A stretch of 64,000 nt of DNA from an uncultured Desulfovibrio sp. (lineage in GTDB: Bacteria; Desulfobacterota; Desulfovibrionia; Desulfovibrionales; Desulfovibrionaceae): NCBI RefSeq assembly GCF_910584445.1, contig NZ_CAJUBO010000004.1:88241-152240 (forward strand). Direction: 5' to 3'. Each line of letters begins with the position of its first letter. Position 1 is the stretch's first letter. Shown here piece after piece: positions 8,369-17,075 of the stretch. The notes beneath the pieces are model-generated. The model saw nothing but the letters and a program-made list of their open reading frames with translations. It had not been told where the DNA came from and made no database searches. The translations under genes and the position numbers were made by a program.

Positions 8369-9238
8369 ATGCGTATTGGCACACTGATCCGACAGGCAGA
8401 GCGTCCGTTCTTTTCCCTGGAATTCTTCCCCCCGGCGGAGGAGAGCCAGCTCCCCGCCTTTTACGCCACGGTGGAGGAACTGCGCGCGCTCCGGCCGCTC
8501 TTTGTTTCCGTGACCTATGGCGCGGGCGGCTCCAAGCAGCGGAACACGCTCGCCGTCACCGCGGAACTGACCCGGCTCGGCTTCACGGCCATGGCCCACC
8601 TGACCTGCGTGGGGGCGCGCCCGGAGGACATCGCCGGGTTCCTGCGCGCGTTGCGCTCGCATGGCGTGGACAATGTGCTTGCCCTGCGCGGCGATCCCCC
8701 CCGGGGGACCACCTGGGAGGACGCCTGCGGACCCTTCCGCCACACGGTGGACCTTGTGCGCTTTATCCGCCGCAGCGAGCCGGACATGGGCATCGGCGTC
8801 GCGGCCTATCCCGCGCCGCATCCCGAATCCGCCACCTTTGCCCTCGACCGTCGCCATACCGCGGAAAAACTGGCCGCCGGCGCCGATTTCGCCATCACCC
8901 AGCTCTTTTTTGACGTGCGGGAATACGAGTCTCTGGTGGACGACCTGCGGGGGCGCGGCGTGGAGGTGCCGGTCATCCCCGGCATCCTGCCCATCCTGAG
9001 CCTGGAGTCGCTGCGACGGGTGCTTTCGCTCTGCGGCGCCAATATTCCCGGCAAGCTCTATCTGGAGCTGGAAGAAGCCCACGCCAAGGGCGGCACCGAG
9101 GCCGTGCGCGACGCCGGGCTGGCCTTTGCCCTGCGCCAGATCCGCAGCCTCATCGACATGGGCGCGCCCGGCATCCATCTCTACACGCTGAACAGGAAGG
9201 ACATGTGCTGCCGCATCGCGGAGGAAGCGCGCTTCTGA
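8369..9238 (+). CDS. metF: 5,10-methylenetetrahydrofolate reductase
   Basis: This 289-residue FAD enzyme reduces 5,10-methylene-THF to 5-methyl-THF for methionine synthesis and C1 metabolism. It has the expected FFSLEFFPPAEE start, the SVTYGAGGS folate-binding loop, the VLALRGDPP motif, GVAAYPAPHPE, and FAITQLFFDV near residue 180. The length is close to E. coli MetF (296). The start at 8369 follows AAGGAG; an upstream in-frame ATG at 8279 lacks one. It stands alone behind a strong promoter with an operator-like palindrome, suggesting control by methyl-cycle status. Confidence 0.94.
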   Translation: MRIGTLIRQAERPFFSLEFFPPAEESQLPAFYATVEELRALRPLFVSVTYGAGGSKQRNTLAVTAELTRLGFTAMAHLTCVGARPEDIAGFLRALRSHGVDNVLALRGDPPRGTTWEDACGPFRHTVDLVRFIRRSEPDMGIGVAAYPAPHPESATFALDRRHTAEKLAAGADFAITQLFFDVREYESLVDDLRGRGVEVPVIPGILPILSLESLRRVLSLCGANIPGKLYLELEEAHAKGGTEAVRDAGLAFALRQIRSLIDMGAPGIHLYTLNRKDMCCRIAEEARF

Positions 9239-9286
9239 GGGTACCCGGCATCGCGTCTTGACCGGCGGCGGGGAGGCTCGTAGGCT

Positions 9287-10666
9287 GTGCGGATGGGGAT
9301 CGAAAAACGCCACCGTCCGCTTCTGGCCGCCATCTGCGCGTCTCTTTTCTGCATGCCGTTCATGCTTGCCGGGGTCAATGCGGTGCTCCCCGCCATCGGG
9401 GAGAGCCTGAATGCCAGCGCCCGGCAACTGGGCCTTATCGGCGCGTTCTATTCGCTGGGTCTTGCCGTGTTCCAGCTGGCGTCCGGCAGCCTGGGCGATA
9501 TTTTTGGCCGTCGCCGCATTTTCCTGTTCGGCATCGTCATATTCGCCGTGGCCGGGGCTGCGCTCGGCTTTGTGCGCTCGGCGCCGCTCTTCATCGCCCT
9601 GCGCCTGCTCCAGGGGCTTGGCGGCGCCATGTTCAACGCCAGCGGCCTGGCCCTGCTCGCCTCGGCGGCTCCGCCGGAAGACCGGGCCGCCTACCTCGGC
9701 ATCAGCGGTGCCGCCGTCTATGCCGGCATCGCCTGCGGGCCGCCCCTTGCGGGCCTTGTGGCGGGCACGCTTGGCTGGCGCTGGCTCTTCTGGGGCAATG
9801 CCCTGGCCTTTGCCGGCGTCTTTCTGCTGATGAAATGCACCGTGCGCCAGGAATGGCGCACCGCCGAGGGCCAGCCCTTTGATCTGACGGGCTGCGCCAT
9901 CTATGGCTGCGCCATGGTCGCGCTCACCTTCGGCGCTTCGGAGCTGGCGGAGCGCGCCACGCTCGCCTGGAGCCTCCTTGCCGCCTTTGTGGCCCTGCTC
10001 GCCCTTTTCTGTCTGCGGGAACTCAGGAGCCGCTATCCCATCCTCGACATACGCCTGCTCGCGCGCAACCGGGTGTTCGCGCTTTCGTCACTGGCGGCGT
10101 TCGTCAACTACAGCTCCTATTTCGGCATGCTCTTTTTCTTCAGCCTGTATCTTCAGGTGGGGCGGGGGCTGGGCGTGGAGGAGGCGGGCCTTGTCCTTGC
10201 GTTCCAGTCCGCGGTGCAGGCCGTGACCACGCCATTGGCCGCCAGGCTCTGCAAAAGCTGGCAGCCGGGCCATGTGAGCGCCGTGGGCGTGGCCCTGTGC
10301 GGCCTTGGCCTGGCGGCGGCGGCCCTTGTGGACCTCGATTCGTCGCTTGCGCTGATTTTCGCGGTGCAGGGCCTGCTCGGCGCGGGCATCAGCCTTTTTG
10401 CCCTGCCCAATACCGCCATCATCCTGGAAAGCGCGGGGCAGGAGCATGTGGGGCAGGCGGCGGGGCTTACCGGCGCCGTTCGCACGGCGGGCCAGCTCTG
10501 CAACATGGTGATCATCACCCTGACGCTGGGCTTTTTCCTCGGCAACGCGCCCGTCGGTCCCGGGACTCTGGAGGGCTTCATGCGCTGCATGCGGGTGGAC
10601 CTGATCGTGTTCTGCCTCTGCAACCTGGGAGCCGTCGGCTGCGTGCTCGCGCGGAACAGAAAGTGA
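9287..10666 (+). CDS. MFS transporter, DHA2-type drug/solute:H+ antiporter
   Basis: This 459-residue inner-membrane protein has about 14 hydrophobic segments, the size of the DHA2 (EmrB/QacA) group. The family signature between helices 2 and 3 reads GSLGDIFGRRRIFLFG, and motif C-like glycine-rich helix 5 reads GISGAAVYAGIACGPPLAG. It probably exports drugs or metabolites using the proton gradient; the substrate cannot be predicted. The GTG at 9287 follows GGGAGG by about ten bases; an ATG two codons later is an alternative start. Confidence 0.85.
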   Translation: MRMGIEKRHRPLLAAICASLFCMPFMLAGVNAVLPAIGESLNASARQLGLIGAFYSLGLAVFQLASGSLGDIFGRRRIFLFGIVIFAVAGAALGFVRSAPLFIALRLLQGLGGAMFNASGLALLASAAPPEDRAAYLGISGAAVYAGIACGPPLAGLVAGTLGWRWLFWGNALAFAGVFLLMKCTVRQEWRTAEGQPFDLTGCAIYGCAMVALTFGASELAERATLAWSLLAAFVALLALFCLRELRSRYPILDIRLLARNRVFALSSLAAFVNYSSYFGMLFFFSLYLQVGRGLGVEEAGLVLAFQSAVQAVTTPLAARLCKSWQPGHVSAVGVALCGLGLAAAALVDLDSSLALIFAVQGLLGAGISLFALPNTAIILESAGQEHVGQAAGLTGAVRTAGQLCNMVIITLTLGFFLGNAPVGPGTLEGFMRCMRVDLIVFCLCNLGAVGCVLARNRK

Positions 10667-10733
10667 TTTTTCTTGTATTTCAGTTTGTTGCATGCAATAT
10701 TGCGGACAGGGCGCAAAAAGCATAAAAAAAGTC

Positions 10734-10760
10734 TAAAGTTTCGCCGGGCATGGCCGTAAA
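10734..10760 (+). promoter_or_regulatory. Sigma-28 (FliA) flagellar promoter
   Basis: TAAAGTTT (10734-10741), exactly eleven bases, then GCCGTAAA (10753-10760) is one base from the FliA consensus TAAAGTTT-N11-GCCGATAA. It lies 21 bases ahead of the small gene that precedes flgM. Control of flgM by sigma-28 is the classical feedback arrangement, which supports the call. Confidence 0.85.
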
Positions 10761-10781
10761 GAGCAGCAGGATGGTGCCCTC

Positions 10782-11228
10782 ATGGCTGATATGCACACCC
10801 TGCAAATGCGGATCATGCTCCAGTGCTATGAGCAGCAACTGCTGGCGGCGCGCCGTCTTGCCCGGTTCCGCGTGAAGCGGCGCCTGGCCGAGGGGCTGAA
10901 GCCCCAGGACCCCGATCCTTCTGTCAATCGCCGTGCCTTTGTGGAAAAAGTGGCACGGGAATTGTATGATACCCTCATATTCACGGGGAGTTCCAACCCC
11001 GTGGTGGAGGAGATCCGCGCGGAACTCAGCCAGGCTGTGGGCCTGGAAGTGGAGTTCACCTACCCGCCGGGGGCGCGGCTCCGCATCGTTGCCACCGGCC
11101 CGGACGGGCAGCGGCCCCTCGACGCGGAGGAAGAACGGCGCGCCCGGCATGCCCTGTGGCGCATCACGCGCCAGAAAGTTGACCAGAGCATGCTGGAGCG
11201 GCCGGAACGGCGCGAAGCCGCCATTTGA
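10782..11228 (+). CDS. Uncharacterised 148-residue protein upstream of flgM
   Basis: I do not recognise a domain. The protein is charged and soluble, with an Arg-rich first third (QQLLAARRLARFRVKRRL), a central segment suggesting alternating helix and strand (SSNPVVEEIRAELSQAVGLEVEFTYPPG), and an Arg/Glu-rich tail. No signal or membrane segment is present. It starts 21 bases after a near-perfect sigma-28 promoter and ends 83 bases before flgM, so it is probably co-expressed with late flagellar genes. A role in flagellar regulation or export is inferred from position only. The ribosome site is weak. Confidence 0.65.
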   Translation: MADMHTLQMRIMLQCYEQQLLAARRLARFRVKRRLAEGLKPQDPDPSVNRRAFVEKVARELYDTLIFTGSSNPVVEEIRAELSQAVGLEVEFTYPPGARLRIVATGPDGQRPLDAEEERRARHALWRITRQKVDQSMLERPERREAAI

Positions 11229-11311
11229 CGCTCCCGTTTCCGCGGGGCGCAGGCGCGGCCGAAAAGCACGATATCCGGCGCGGGGCATGGCCCTGCCGAA
11301 GGAGCAATATC

Positions 11312-11641
11312 ATGGAGATCCATAATGCCGGCATGGGCTACCCCCTGCTCGATCCTTACGGCAACACCGCGGCTTCCGGCGTGGACAGGAATGGCGAAAC
11401 CGCCGCCATTCGTCCGAAGGCCGCCGATGACGGCGCTTCCGGCGGGGATACCATCAGCGTCTCGCGTGATGCCCTCCTGCTCACGGAGGCGCGCCGCGCG
11501 GCCCAGAATACGCCGGATGTGCGCGCCGACCGCGTGGAGGAGCTTCGCGCCCAGGTAGCCAATGGCACCTATACCGTCGATGCCCGCGTCCTTGCCGAAA
11601 ATCTCGTGCGGGAAGAGCCTTCCCTGTTCCGCATCGTATGA
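11312..11641 (+). CDS. flgM: Anti-sigma-28 factor FlgM
   Basis: This 109-residue protein has a disordered N-terminal half and the FlgM C-terminal sigma-binding region: a segment DTISVSRDALLLTEARRAA, then RADRVEELRAQVANGTYTVD and ARVLAENLVREE. It holds FliA inactive until the hook is complete and FlgM is exported. The start at 11312 follows AAGGAG. Its 109 residues are near the normal family length. It is second in a sigma-28-driven unit and is followed by a strong terminator. Confidence 0.9.
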   Translation: MEIHNAGMGYPLLDPYGNTAASGVDRNGETAAIRPKAADDGASGGDTISVSRDALLLTEARRAAQNTPDVRADRVEELRAQVANGTYTVDARVLAENLVREEPSLFRIV

Positions 11642-11686
11642 CACCCGTCGTCCTGAATCCGGACGGCGCAGCCCGCCCGGAGCACG

Positions 11687-11718
11687 GGGCCGCTCCTTCG
11701 GGGGCGGCCCTTTTCCTT
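11687..11718 (+). terminator. Rho-independent terminator after flgM
   Basis: GGGCCGCTCC pairs with GGGGCGGCCC across a TTCG tetraloop, giving a 10-bp stem with one G-T pair, followed by TTTTCCTT. It starts 46 bases after the flgM stop. Confidence 0.88.
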
Positions 11719-12189
11719 AAGGCTTGGAGCCAGTCGAAGGAGCGAAAGCGACTGAGACAAGGAAGCACCCGCTATGCGGGTGCGCGACAGCGGTTATACC
11801 CAAAAAAGCACCTTTCCATTGCGATAGAGGTGTTCAAGCCTATCGTAACCTCAAGGAAAGGTGCTTAATATAGGAGCCAAAACTCAAAGCTTAGCTCAAC
11901 GGAGCCTGTTACAAGTCGTAGAAGTTCCGTCACGCGGCCGGGACTCGGAATCAAGCATCAACGGACACGACAGAATTATCCACACACCAATGGGAATACG
12001 GAACAATGTATCAGAACACAATTAAAAGAGTGGGCATATGCATGTGCATATACCCACTCCCGGAAACGCACTCGTGACTTTTCCACATGGACGTACCGGT
12101 ACAATTTCCCGTGTCCACTACGGCTCTTGGCAGGAATCCGCCAGCTTCCCGGCTACCGGGTGCGGGAACAACGGGTTGACCCTTTACAC
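11719..12189. other. Gene-free structured region between flgM and the chemoreceptor
   Basis: No convincing gene is present in these 471 bases. They hold a series of inverted repeats: AGTCG/CGACT around 11731-11752, AAGCACCCGC/GCGGGTGC near 11764, and a long hairpin whose arms are AAGCACCTTTCC and GGAAAGGTGCTT near 11805-11868, with an inner GATAG/CTATC pair. At 12028-12059 is a 15-bp stem whose arms read GAGTGGGCATATGCA and TGCATATACCCACTC, with one mismatch. They could be terminators for the minus-strand chemoreceptor gene, a decayed insertion-sequence end, or a structured RNA. Confidence 0.5.
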
Positions 12190-14217
12190 CTAGCCTTTCT
12201 TCATTTCCTCAATGAGCGTGACCAGGTCCTGGGAACGCCTGCGCAGGGATTCCACGCCATGGGCGGCTGTCTGCATGGCCTCCGAGGTGGAGAAGGTGAT
12301 CTCGTTCACTTCGGAGATGGACCTGGTGATCTCTTCGCTGGCGGCGGACTGCTCTTCGCTGGCGGTGGCAATGGCGCGCACCTCGTCGGCCGTCTGCTCG
12401 ACCATGTGCAGGATCTCCTGAAGGGCCTCGCCGGACTTGGCGGAGTATTCATTGGCCTGGGCGATGTTTTGCACGGCCCGCTCCACCTGCTGGGTGCTTT
12501 TGGCCGCGCTTTGCTGGATGGCCTGGATGGCGCTGCCCACTTCCGTTGTGGATTCCATCGTCTTTTCGGCCAGCTTGCGGACCTCGTCGGCCACCACGGC
12601 GAAACCGCGCCCGGCATCGCCCGCGCGCGCGGCCTCGATGGCGGCATTGAGCGCCAGAAGGTTGGTCTGATCCGCAATGTCGGAAATGACGCCCATGATC
12701 TTGTCAATGGAGCGCGCGTGTTCATCCAGCCGGGCCATGTCATCCTTGAGCGCCATGGATTGATTGTGCACTTCCTGGATGCCGGCGACAGACTGGGTGA
12801 CGACCGCCGCCCCGTCCGTGGCCTTGTCCCGCGCGGAGGCGGAAATGCCCGCCGCAAGCCCGACATTCTTGGCTACTTCCAGCACGGTGGAGTTCATCTC
12901 TTCCATGGCGGTCGCCGTTTCGGAAAGGCGGGAAGCGGCCTTGTGCAGCGCGTTGTCCGAGTTTTCCACCTGGATCGTGATGGTATTGATGGCCTCGTCC
13001 AGCTTGGTGACGACGCTTTCGATCTGTTCAGCGGCGGCGGCCATGCCCTTTTGCTTGGCCTCCACGGCTTCCTGATGGGCAATGCGGGCCTGCTGTTCCA
13101 GGCGCTCGGCGTCTTCCGCCTGCTTGCGGGCGGCTTCGGCTTTTTCCGCGTTTTCCGCCGCAAGCTCGTCCTGCCTCTGCACCATGGCCCGCAGGGCATC
13201 GGCCAGCTCGCCCATGTCATCCCTGCTGTGCACATCGAGACGCGCCGCCTTGTCGCCACGGGCAATGCCCAGGACATAGGCGGTGATCTTGCGGATGGGC
13301 GCGCTGACCTTGAGTCCTATCACCACGGACATGAGCAGCTGGATCGCCAGCAGGGCCGCCGCCACAAGGATGGTGTTCCGAATGGCCCCGCTCTCCAGCG
13401 CCTGCAGGTCGGTCAGCGGCATGCCGACGAACCACATGCCGGCGATCTTTCCGTCCGCCGTCCGCATGGGCCAGTAGGCGGATTTGTAGTCGATGCCGTT
13501 GATGACATTTTTCGTGAACCAGGTCTTCCCCTCGTTCAGCACGGCGTTTTCGATCTCCGGCGAGTCCAGCCGGGTGCCGATGGCCCGCTTGCCGTCTTTC
13601 ATGAGTGTGGTCATCACGCGGGTATTGCCCTTGAAGATGGTCACATCCATGCCGCTCAGCCCCTTGAGCCATTCAAGATAGGGCGGAGCCACCAGCGATG
13701 TGCCGATGGAAAGGGTGCCCACCAGCTTGCCGTCCAGCATGATGGGCTGGCTTGCGCGGATGGTGAAGGGGACGACCGTTCCGGAAACGATGGCCGCCGC
13801 CGGGCTTCCTTTGAGGGCCTGGACGACGGTTCCCTGGTTGAGGACGCTGTCTTCCCATTTTTTGGAATGCCCCCGGCCCACGACGATGCCCTTGTCGTCG
13901 GTGACCGTCATGAAATCGGAGCCGGATTCCTTCATGGCAACGGCCGCCAGACGCATGACTTCGTCATGGTCGCGGGCGCGGATGGCCCGGGCCAGATCCG
14001 TCTGGTGGGAAAGCAGCAAGGCGCTTTGCGCGTACCGTCTCGCGGTGGCGTCGTTGGCCGACTGGATGACGTTTTGCAGTTTCTGGATATTGAGGTTCAG
14101 CTCCTCTTCCACGGGCTTTTTCATGAAATAGATGGATACCGCGAGGACGACCACGCAGCAGGTGATGAGCGCGCCAAACAAAGAACCCACATATTTATAC
14201 GTCAAGGTCAAACGCAT
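12190..14217 (-). CDS. Methyl-accepting chemotaxis protein with periplasmic Cache-type sensor
   Basis: This 675-residue chemoreceptor spans the inner membrane. Helix 1 (about residues 9-30, GSLFGALITCCVVVLAVSIYF) leads to a periplasmic single-Cache-like domain containing FMTVTDDKGIVVGRGHS and PIMLDGKLVGTLSIG. Helix 2 near residue 300 (ILVAAALLAIQLLMSVVIG) is followed by a HAMP domain, a coiled coil, and the MCP signalling domain with GRGFAVVADEVRKLAEKT and EEQSAASEEI. No CheR-binding pentapeptide is present at the C-terminus. The ligand is unknown. The start at 14217 follows AAAGGGGGG. It is transcribed alone. Confidence 0.92.
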   Translation of the reverse strand: MRLTLTYKYVGSLFGALITCCVVVLAVSIYFMKKPVEEELNLNIQKLQNVIQSANDATARRYAQSALLLSHQTDLARAIRARDHDEVMRLAAVAMKESGSDFMTVTDDKGIVVGRGHSKKWEDSVLNQGTVVQALKGSPAAAIVSGTVVPFTIRASQPIMLDGKLVGTLSIGTSLVAPPYLEWLKGLSGMDVTIFKGNTRVMTTLMKDGKRAIGTRLDSPEIENAVLNEGKTWFTKNVINGIDYKSAYWPMRTADGKIAGMWFVGMPLTDLQALESGAIRNTILVAAALLAIQLLMSVVIGLKVSAPIRKITAYVLGIARGDKAARLDVHSRDDMGELADALRAMVQRQDELAAENAEKAEAARKQAEDAERLEQQARIAHQEAVEAKQKGMAAAAEQIESVVTKLDEAINTITIQVENSDNALHKAASRLSETATAMEEMNSTVLEVAKNVGLAAGISASARDKATDGAAVVTQSVAGIQEVHNQSMALKDDMARLDEHARSIDKIMGVISDIADQTNLLALNAAIEAARAGDAGRGFAVVADEVRKLAEKTMESTTEVGSAIQAIQQSAAKSTQQVERAVQNIAQANEYSAKSGEALQEILHMVEQTADEVRAIATASEEQSAASEEITRSISEVNEITFSTSEAMQTAAHGVESLRRRSQDLVTLIEEMKKG

Positions 14218-14286
14218 GCGTCCCCCCTTTGAACCGGAGCGTTGCGGCAGCTTCACATTTTGTTCTTCGGAAGTCTCTGGAGGGAG

Positions 14287-14316
14287 TTTATAGGTCAGGA
14301 GAAAAGAGGTTGTAAA
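14287..14316 (-). promoter_or_regulatory. Candidate sigma-70 promoter for the chemoreceptor gene
   Basis: On the minus strand TTTACA (14316-14311) and TATAAA (14292-14287) are separated by 18 bases, about 70 bases upstream of the ATG at 14217. The match to consensus is good; no sigma-28 box was found here. Confidence 0.55.
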
Positions 14317-14504
14317 TATTTTTGCAGGTATTTTAAGGGACTGTTTTTCCAGGAAAATATCGCGGCAGGCCCAGGCGCGGAGGTGGCGGAAAGCCCCGGT
14401 GGAACGCTCTTGCCAGCGGCGCGCGAAACCATGCGAAAGCCTTTGCCCGTTGCTTCGCCATGTCCCGGGCAGTCGATCGGCTCCGCATCTCCGATGTCCT
14501 CTCC

Positions 14505-15545
14505 TTACCCCCCAATGGCGGACATGCGCTTGCGGGCCACAGGGCCACGTCTGGCGGCAAGGATGTCCGCGCCCACGGGCTTGCCGGCCACCGCCTCCGC
14601 CATGATGCGGGCCACCGCTTCAGGCCCTTCCTTTCGGAGAACGTCGCGTATGGGGTATTCCCGATCGTCAAAGAGGCAGGTCCGCAAATGGCCGTCCGCG
14701 GTGAGGCGCAGTCTGTTGCAGGAGTGGCAGAAGCTCTGGGATACGGAAGTGATGAGTCCGAAGTGGCCCCGGGAGAGGCGCCCGTCGGGCGTTCTCAGCT
14801 TCCAGAGTCTGGCGGGTCCTCTTTCCTGGACTGTGGCGGCGTCAGCGCTCTCCCCGCTGTCGCGCACAGCTTCAAGGCGCCAGTGCGTGCGCGCGGCCTC
14901 CAGGATTTGGGCGGCGGGCCAGAAGGAATCGTTGGACCAGATGCTTTCATCGCCCATGGGCATGAATTCTATGAAGCGCACGTCCACGGGGTGCTCCATG
15001 GCAAGGGAGGCCAGGGCCGGCAGATCCGCCTCGTTCACGCCGCGCATGGCTACGGCGTTGATCTTCAGGGGGATGCCCAGCTCCAGCATGCGCCGCAGGT
15101 TGTCCGTCACAAGAGGCAGCATGTCCCTGCGCGTGATGGCCGCGAATTTTTCCCTGTCCAGGCTGTCCAGGGAAAGATTCACGGAAACGCCCAGTTCTTT
15201 GAGATCCTCGAGGTATGGCGCAAGGAGCGTGCCGTTGGTGGTCAGCCTGAGGGCCAGTCGGGGAAAGCGCAGGCGCAGATTTTTCAGAAAGCTCATGAAG
15301 CCCTTGCGGGCAAACGGCTCGCCGCCGGTGAGGCGCAGCTTGTGTACGCCGAAGTTCACGGCCAGCCGGACGATTTCCTCCATTTCCTCAAAACGCAGGA
15401 TTTTTTCGTGCTCTATGAAGGGAACCTCCCGGGTGCGGCAATAGCGGCAGCAGAGATTGCAGCGATCCGTGACCGAGATACGCAGGTAGCGGACCGTGCG
15501 GCCATGACTGTCCGTGAGTTCCCGGGGCAGCGCTTTTTTCTCCAT
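14505..15545 (-). CDS. moaA: GTP 3',8-cyclase MoaA
   Basis: This 346-residue radical-SAM enzyme performs the first step of molybdenum/tungsten cofactor synthesis, turning GTP into 3',8-cyclo-GTP. The radical-SAM cluster motif is CNLCCRYC near residue 30. LRLTGGEPFARKG is the SAM-binding block, and the C-terminal cluster cysteines lie in CHSCNRLRL and the later LRTC. The C-terminus ends in Gly-Gly as in other MoaA proteins. It starts two bases after the moaC/mogA stop, so it is the last gene of a Mo/W operon. Confidence 0.95.
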   Translation of the reverse strand: MEKKALPRELTDSHGRTVRYLRISVTDRCNLCCRYCRTREVPFIEHEKILRFEEMEEIVRLAVNFGVHKLRLTGGEPFARKGFMSFLKNLRLRFPRLALRLTTNGTLLAPYLEDLKELGVSVNLSLDSLDREKFAAITRRDMLPLVTDNLRRMLELGIPLKINAVAMRGVNEADLPALASLAMEHPVDVRFIEFMPMGDESIWSNDSFWPAAQILEAARTHWRLEAVRDSGESADAATVQERGPARLWKLRTPDGRLSRGHFGLITSVSQSFCHSCNRLRLTADGHLRTCLFDDREYPIRDVLRKEGPEAVARIMAEAVAGKPVGADILAARRGPVARKRMSAIGG

Positions 15546-15547
15546 GC

Positions 15548-16585
15548 CTATGTCCTTCCGCAGTCGCTCATGTCTCCGTTCAGTTTTTCCAGCGCATGGG
15601 GCAGTATGGGCAGCAGGGCGGAGAGATTTTCCTGGGCCGCGCGGCGGCTTCCGGGCAGGGCGATCACCAGGGAGCGGCCAATGGAGCCGGCCAGGCAGCG
15701 CGAAAGCACAGCCCGGGGCGTATGGTTCAGGCCCTCGGCGAACATGACCTGCTCAAAGCCGGGCAGACGCCTGTCCAGCAGGGGGAGGAGGGCCTCCGGA
15801 GTCGTATCGCGGGGGGAGAGGCCGGTGCCGCCCGTCGTGACGATCATTCCCCAGTTTCCCTTGGCGAGTTCCTGTACCAGGCGGCGCAGGGCGCGGGTAT
15901 CGTCCGGCAGAAGAAAGAGCTGGCTGCGCGCGGGATTAAGTTCCTCCAGCTGCCGGAGCAATGCCGGCCCGCTCTCGTCCGCGCGTTCCCCGGCATAGCC
16001 CTTGTCGGAAAGGGTGATGCAGGCCACGGCCAGCCCTTCTCCGTTCCAGGGTTCCGGCCGGGGCAGGGGTTCCGGCAGGGGACCTTCCGGAACATCGAAG
16101 AGCAGGGGCGCGTCCGCCTGGAAGAGTCCGCTCTTGCCGCCGCTTTTGAGGATGAGGCGCACCTCGCGGATGACCACGTCCTTCTGCACGGCCTTGATCA
16201 TATCGTAGATGGTGGCCGCCGCCGTCTGTGCCGCGACGATGGCTTCCATTTCCACGCCGGTGCGGTCGCTGGTGCTGGCGGAGGCCTCCAGCACCACGGA
16301 AGGCGGCTCATCCACGACCTTGAAACGCACGTCCGCATGGGTCAGGGCCAGAGGATGGCACATGGGGATGAGTTCGGAAGTGCGCTTGGCGGCCATGATG
16401 CCCGCCACCTGCGCCACGGTGAGCACATCACCCTTGGGCAGGGCGCGAGCCTTGAGCAGTTCCAGAGTAGGGGCGTTCAGCTCCACCACGGCGCGGGCGA
16501 TGGCCGTACGCCTGTTTGCCGATTTGGCGCTCACATCCACCATGCGGCTGGCGCCGGTGGCGTCCATATGGGAAAATCCGGGCAT
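15548..16585 (-). CDS. Bifunctional MoaC/MogA (MoaB) fusion
   Basis: This is a 345-residue fusion of two cofactor-synthesis enzymes. Residues 1-165 are MoaC (cyclic pyranopterin monophosphate synthase), with SANRRTAIARA, SELIPMCHPLALTH and the C-terminal ILKSGGKSG. Residues ~185-345 are MogA/MoaB (molybdopterin adenylyltransferase), with VTTGGTGLSPRDTTPEAL and the IALPGS loop. The first half forms cPMP after MoaA; the second adenylylates molybdopterin before metal insertion by MoeA. Fusing non-consecutive steps is unusual but complete here, since both halves keep their motifs. It lies between the MOSC gene and moaA. Confidence 0.92.
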   Translation of the reverse strand: MPGFSHMDATGASRMVDVSAKSANRRTAIARAVVELNAPTLELLKARALPKGDVLTVAQVAGIMAAKRTSELIPMCHPLALTHADVRFKVVDEPPSVVLEASASTSDRTGVEMEAIVAAQTAAATIYDMIKAVQKDVVIREVRLILKSGGKSGLFQADAPLLFDVPEGPLPEPLPRPEPWNGEGLAVACITLSDKGYAGERADESGPALLRQLEELNPARSQLFLLPDDTRALRRLVQELAKGNWGMIVTTGGTGLSPRDTTPEALLPLLDRRLPGFEQVMFAEGLNHTPRAVLSRCLAGSIGRSLVIALPGSRRAAQENLSALLPILPHALEKLNGDMSDCGRT

Positions 16586-16601
16586 GCGGCACCTCCGGCC
16601 A

Positions 16602-17051
16602 TCAGGCGAGGGTCTCGGGGCGGGCGATCACGCGGAAGGGATCGCCGGGCCTGACCACGCCGCCCTTGAGCACACGGCAGAAGATGCCGCGCCTGGGCAT
16701 GATGCAGTCGCCCACCTGCTGGCGGATGGCGCAACCCATGTGGCATTCCTTGCCAATCTGGGTGAGCACCAGCTCGATGTCCTCGCCGATGCCGAAACGG
16801 GTCCCCACGGGGCAGGTGTGCAGTTCCACGCCTTCCGTGGTCAGATTTTCGGCAAAATCCCCGGGGTGGACGTCAGCGCCTTTGGAGCGCATGTATTCGA
16901 TGTCTTCCATTGCCAGCAGGCTGAGCTGACGGTGGGTGCCATCGGCATGGACATCGCCTTCGATGCCATGATCGGCCACAAGGGTGGCCTGCTCGCGGTT
17001 GATCTTTTTCTCTCCCTTGCGGGTGCTGGTGGATACGGCAACGATGCGCAT
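16602..17051 (-). CDS. MOSC domain protein
   Basis: This 149-residue stand-alone MOSC-domain protein shows the conserved GIEGDVHADGTHRQLSLLA block and PGDFAENLTTEGV. The single conserved cysteine region is IGKECHMGCAI. MOSC domains handle sulfur or Mo/W-pterin cofactors, as in cofactor sulfuration or cofactor carriage. Its place between tupC and moaC/mogA supports a role in Mo/W cofactor handling. The partner enzyme is unknown. Confidence 0.88.
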   Translation of the reverse strand: MRIVAVSTSTRKGEKKINREQATLVADHGIEGDVHADGTHRQLSLLAMEDIEYMRSKGADVHPGDFAENLTTEGVELHTCPVGTRFGIGEDIELVLTQIGKECHMGCAIRQQVGDCIMPRRGIFCRVLKGGVVRPGDPFRVIARPETLA

Positions 17052-17075
17052 GCTATCTCCTGAGAGTTGGAGTTT

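Noticed and set aside
12127..14232. Long plus-strand open frame opposite the chemoreceptor
   Set aside because: Shadow; the minus-strand chemoreceptor has complete domains and a ribosome site.
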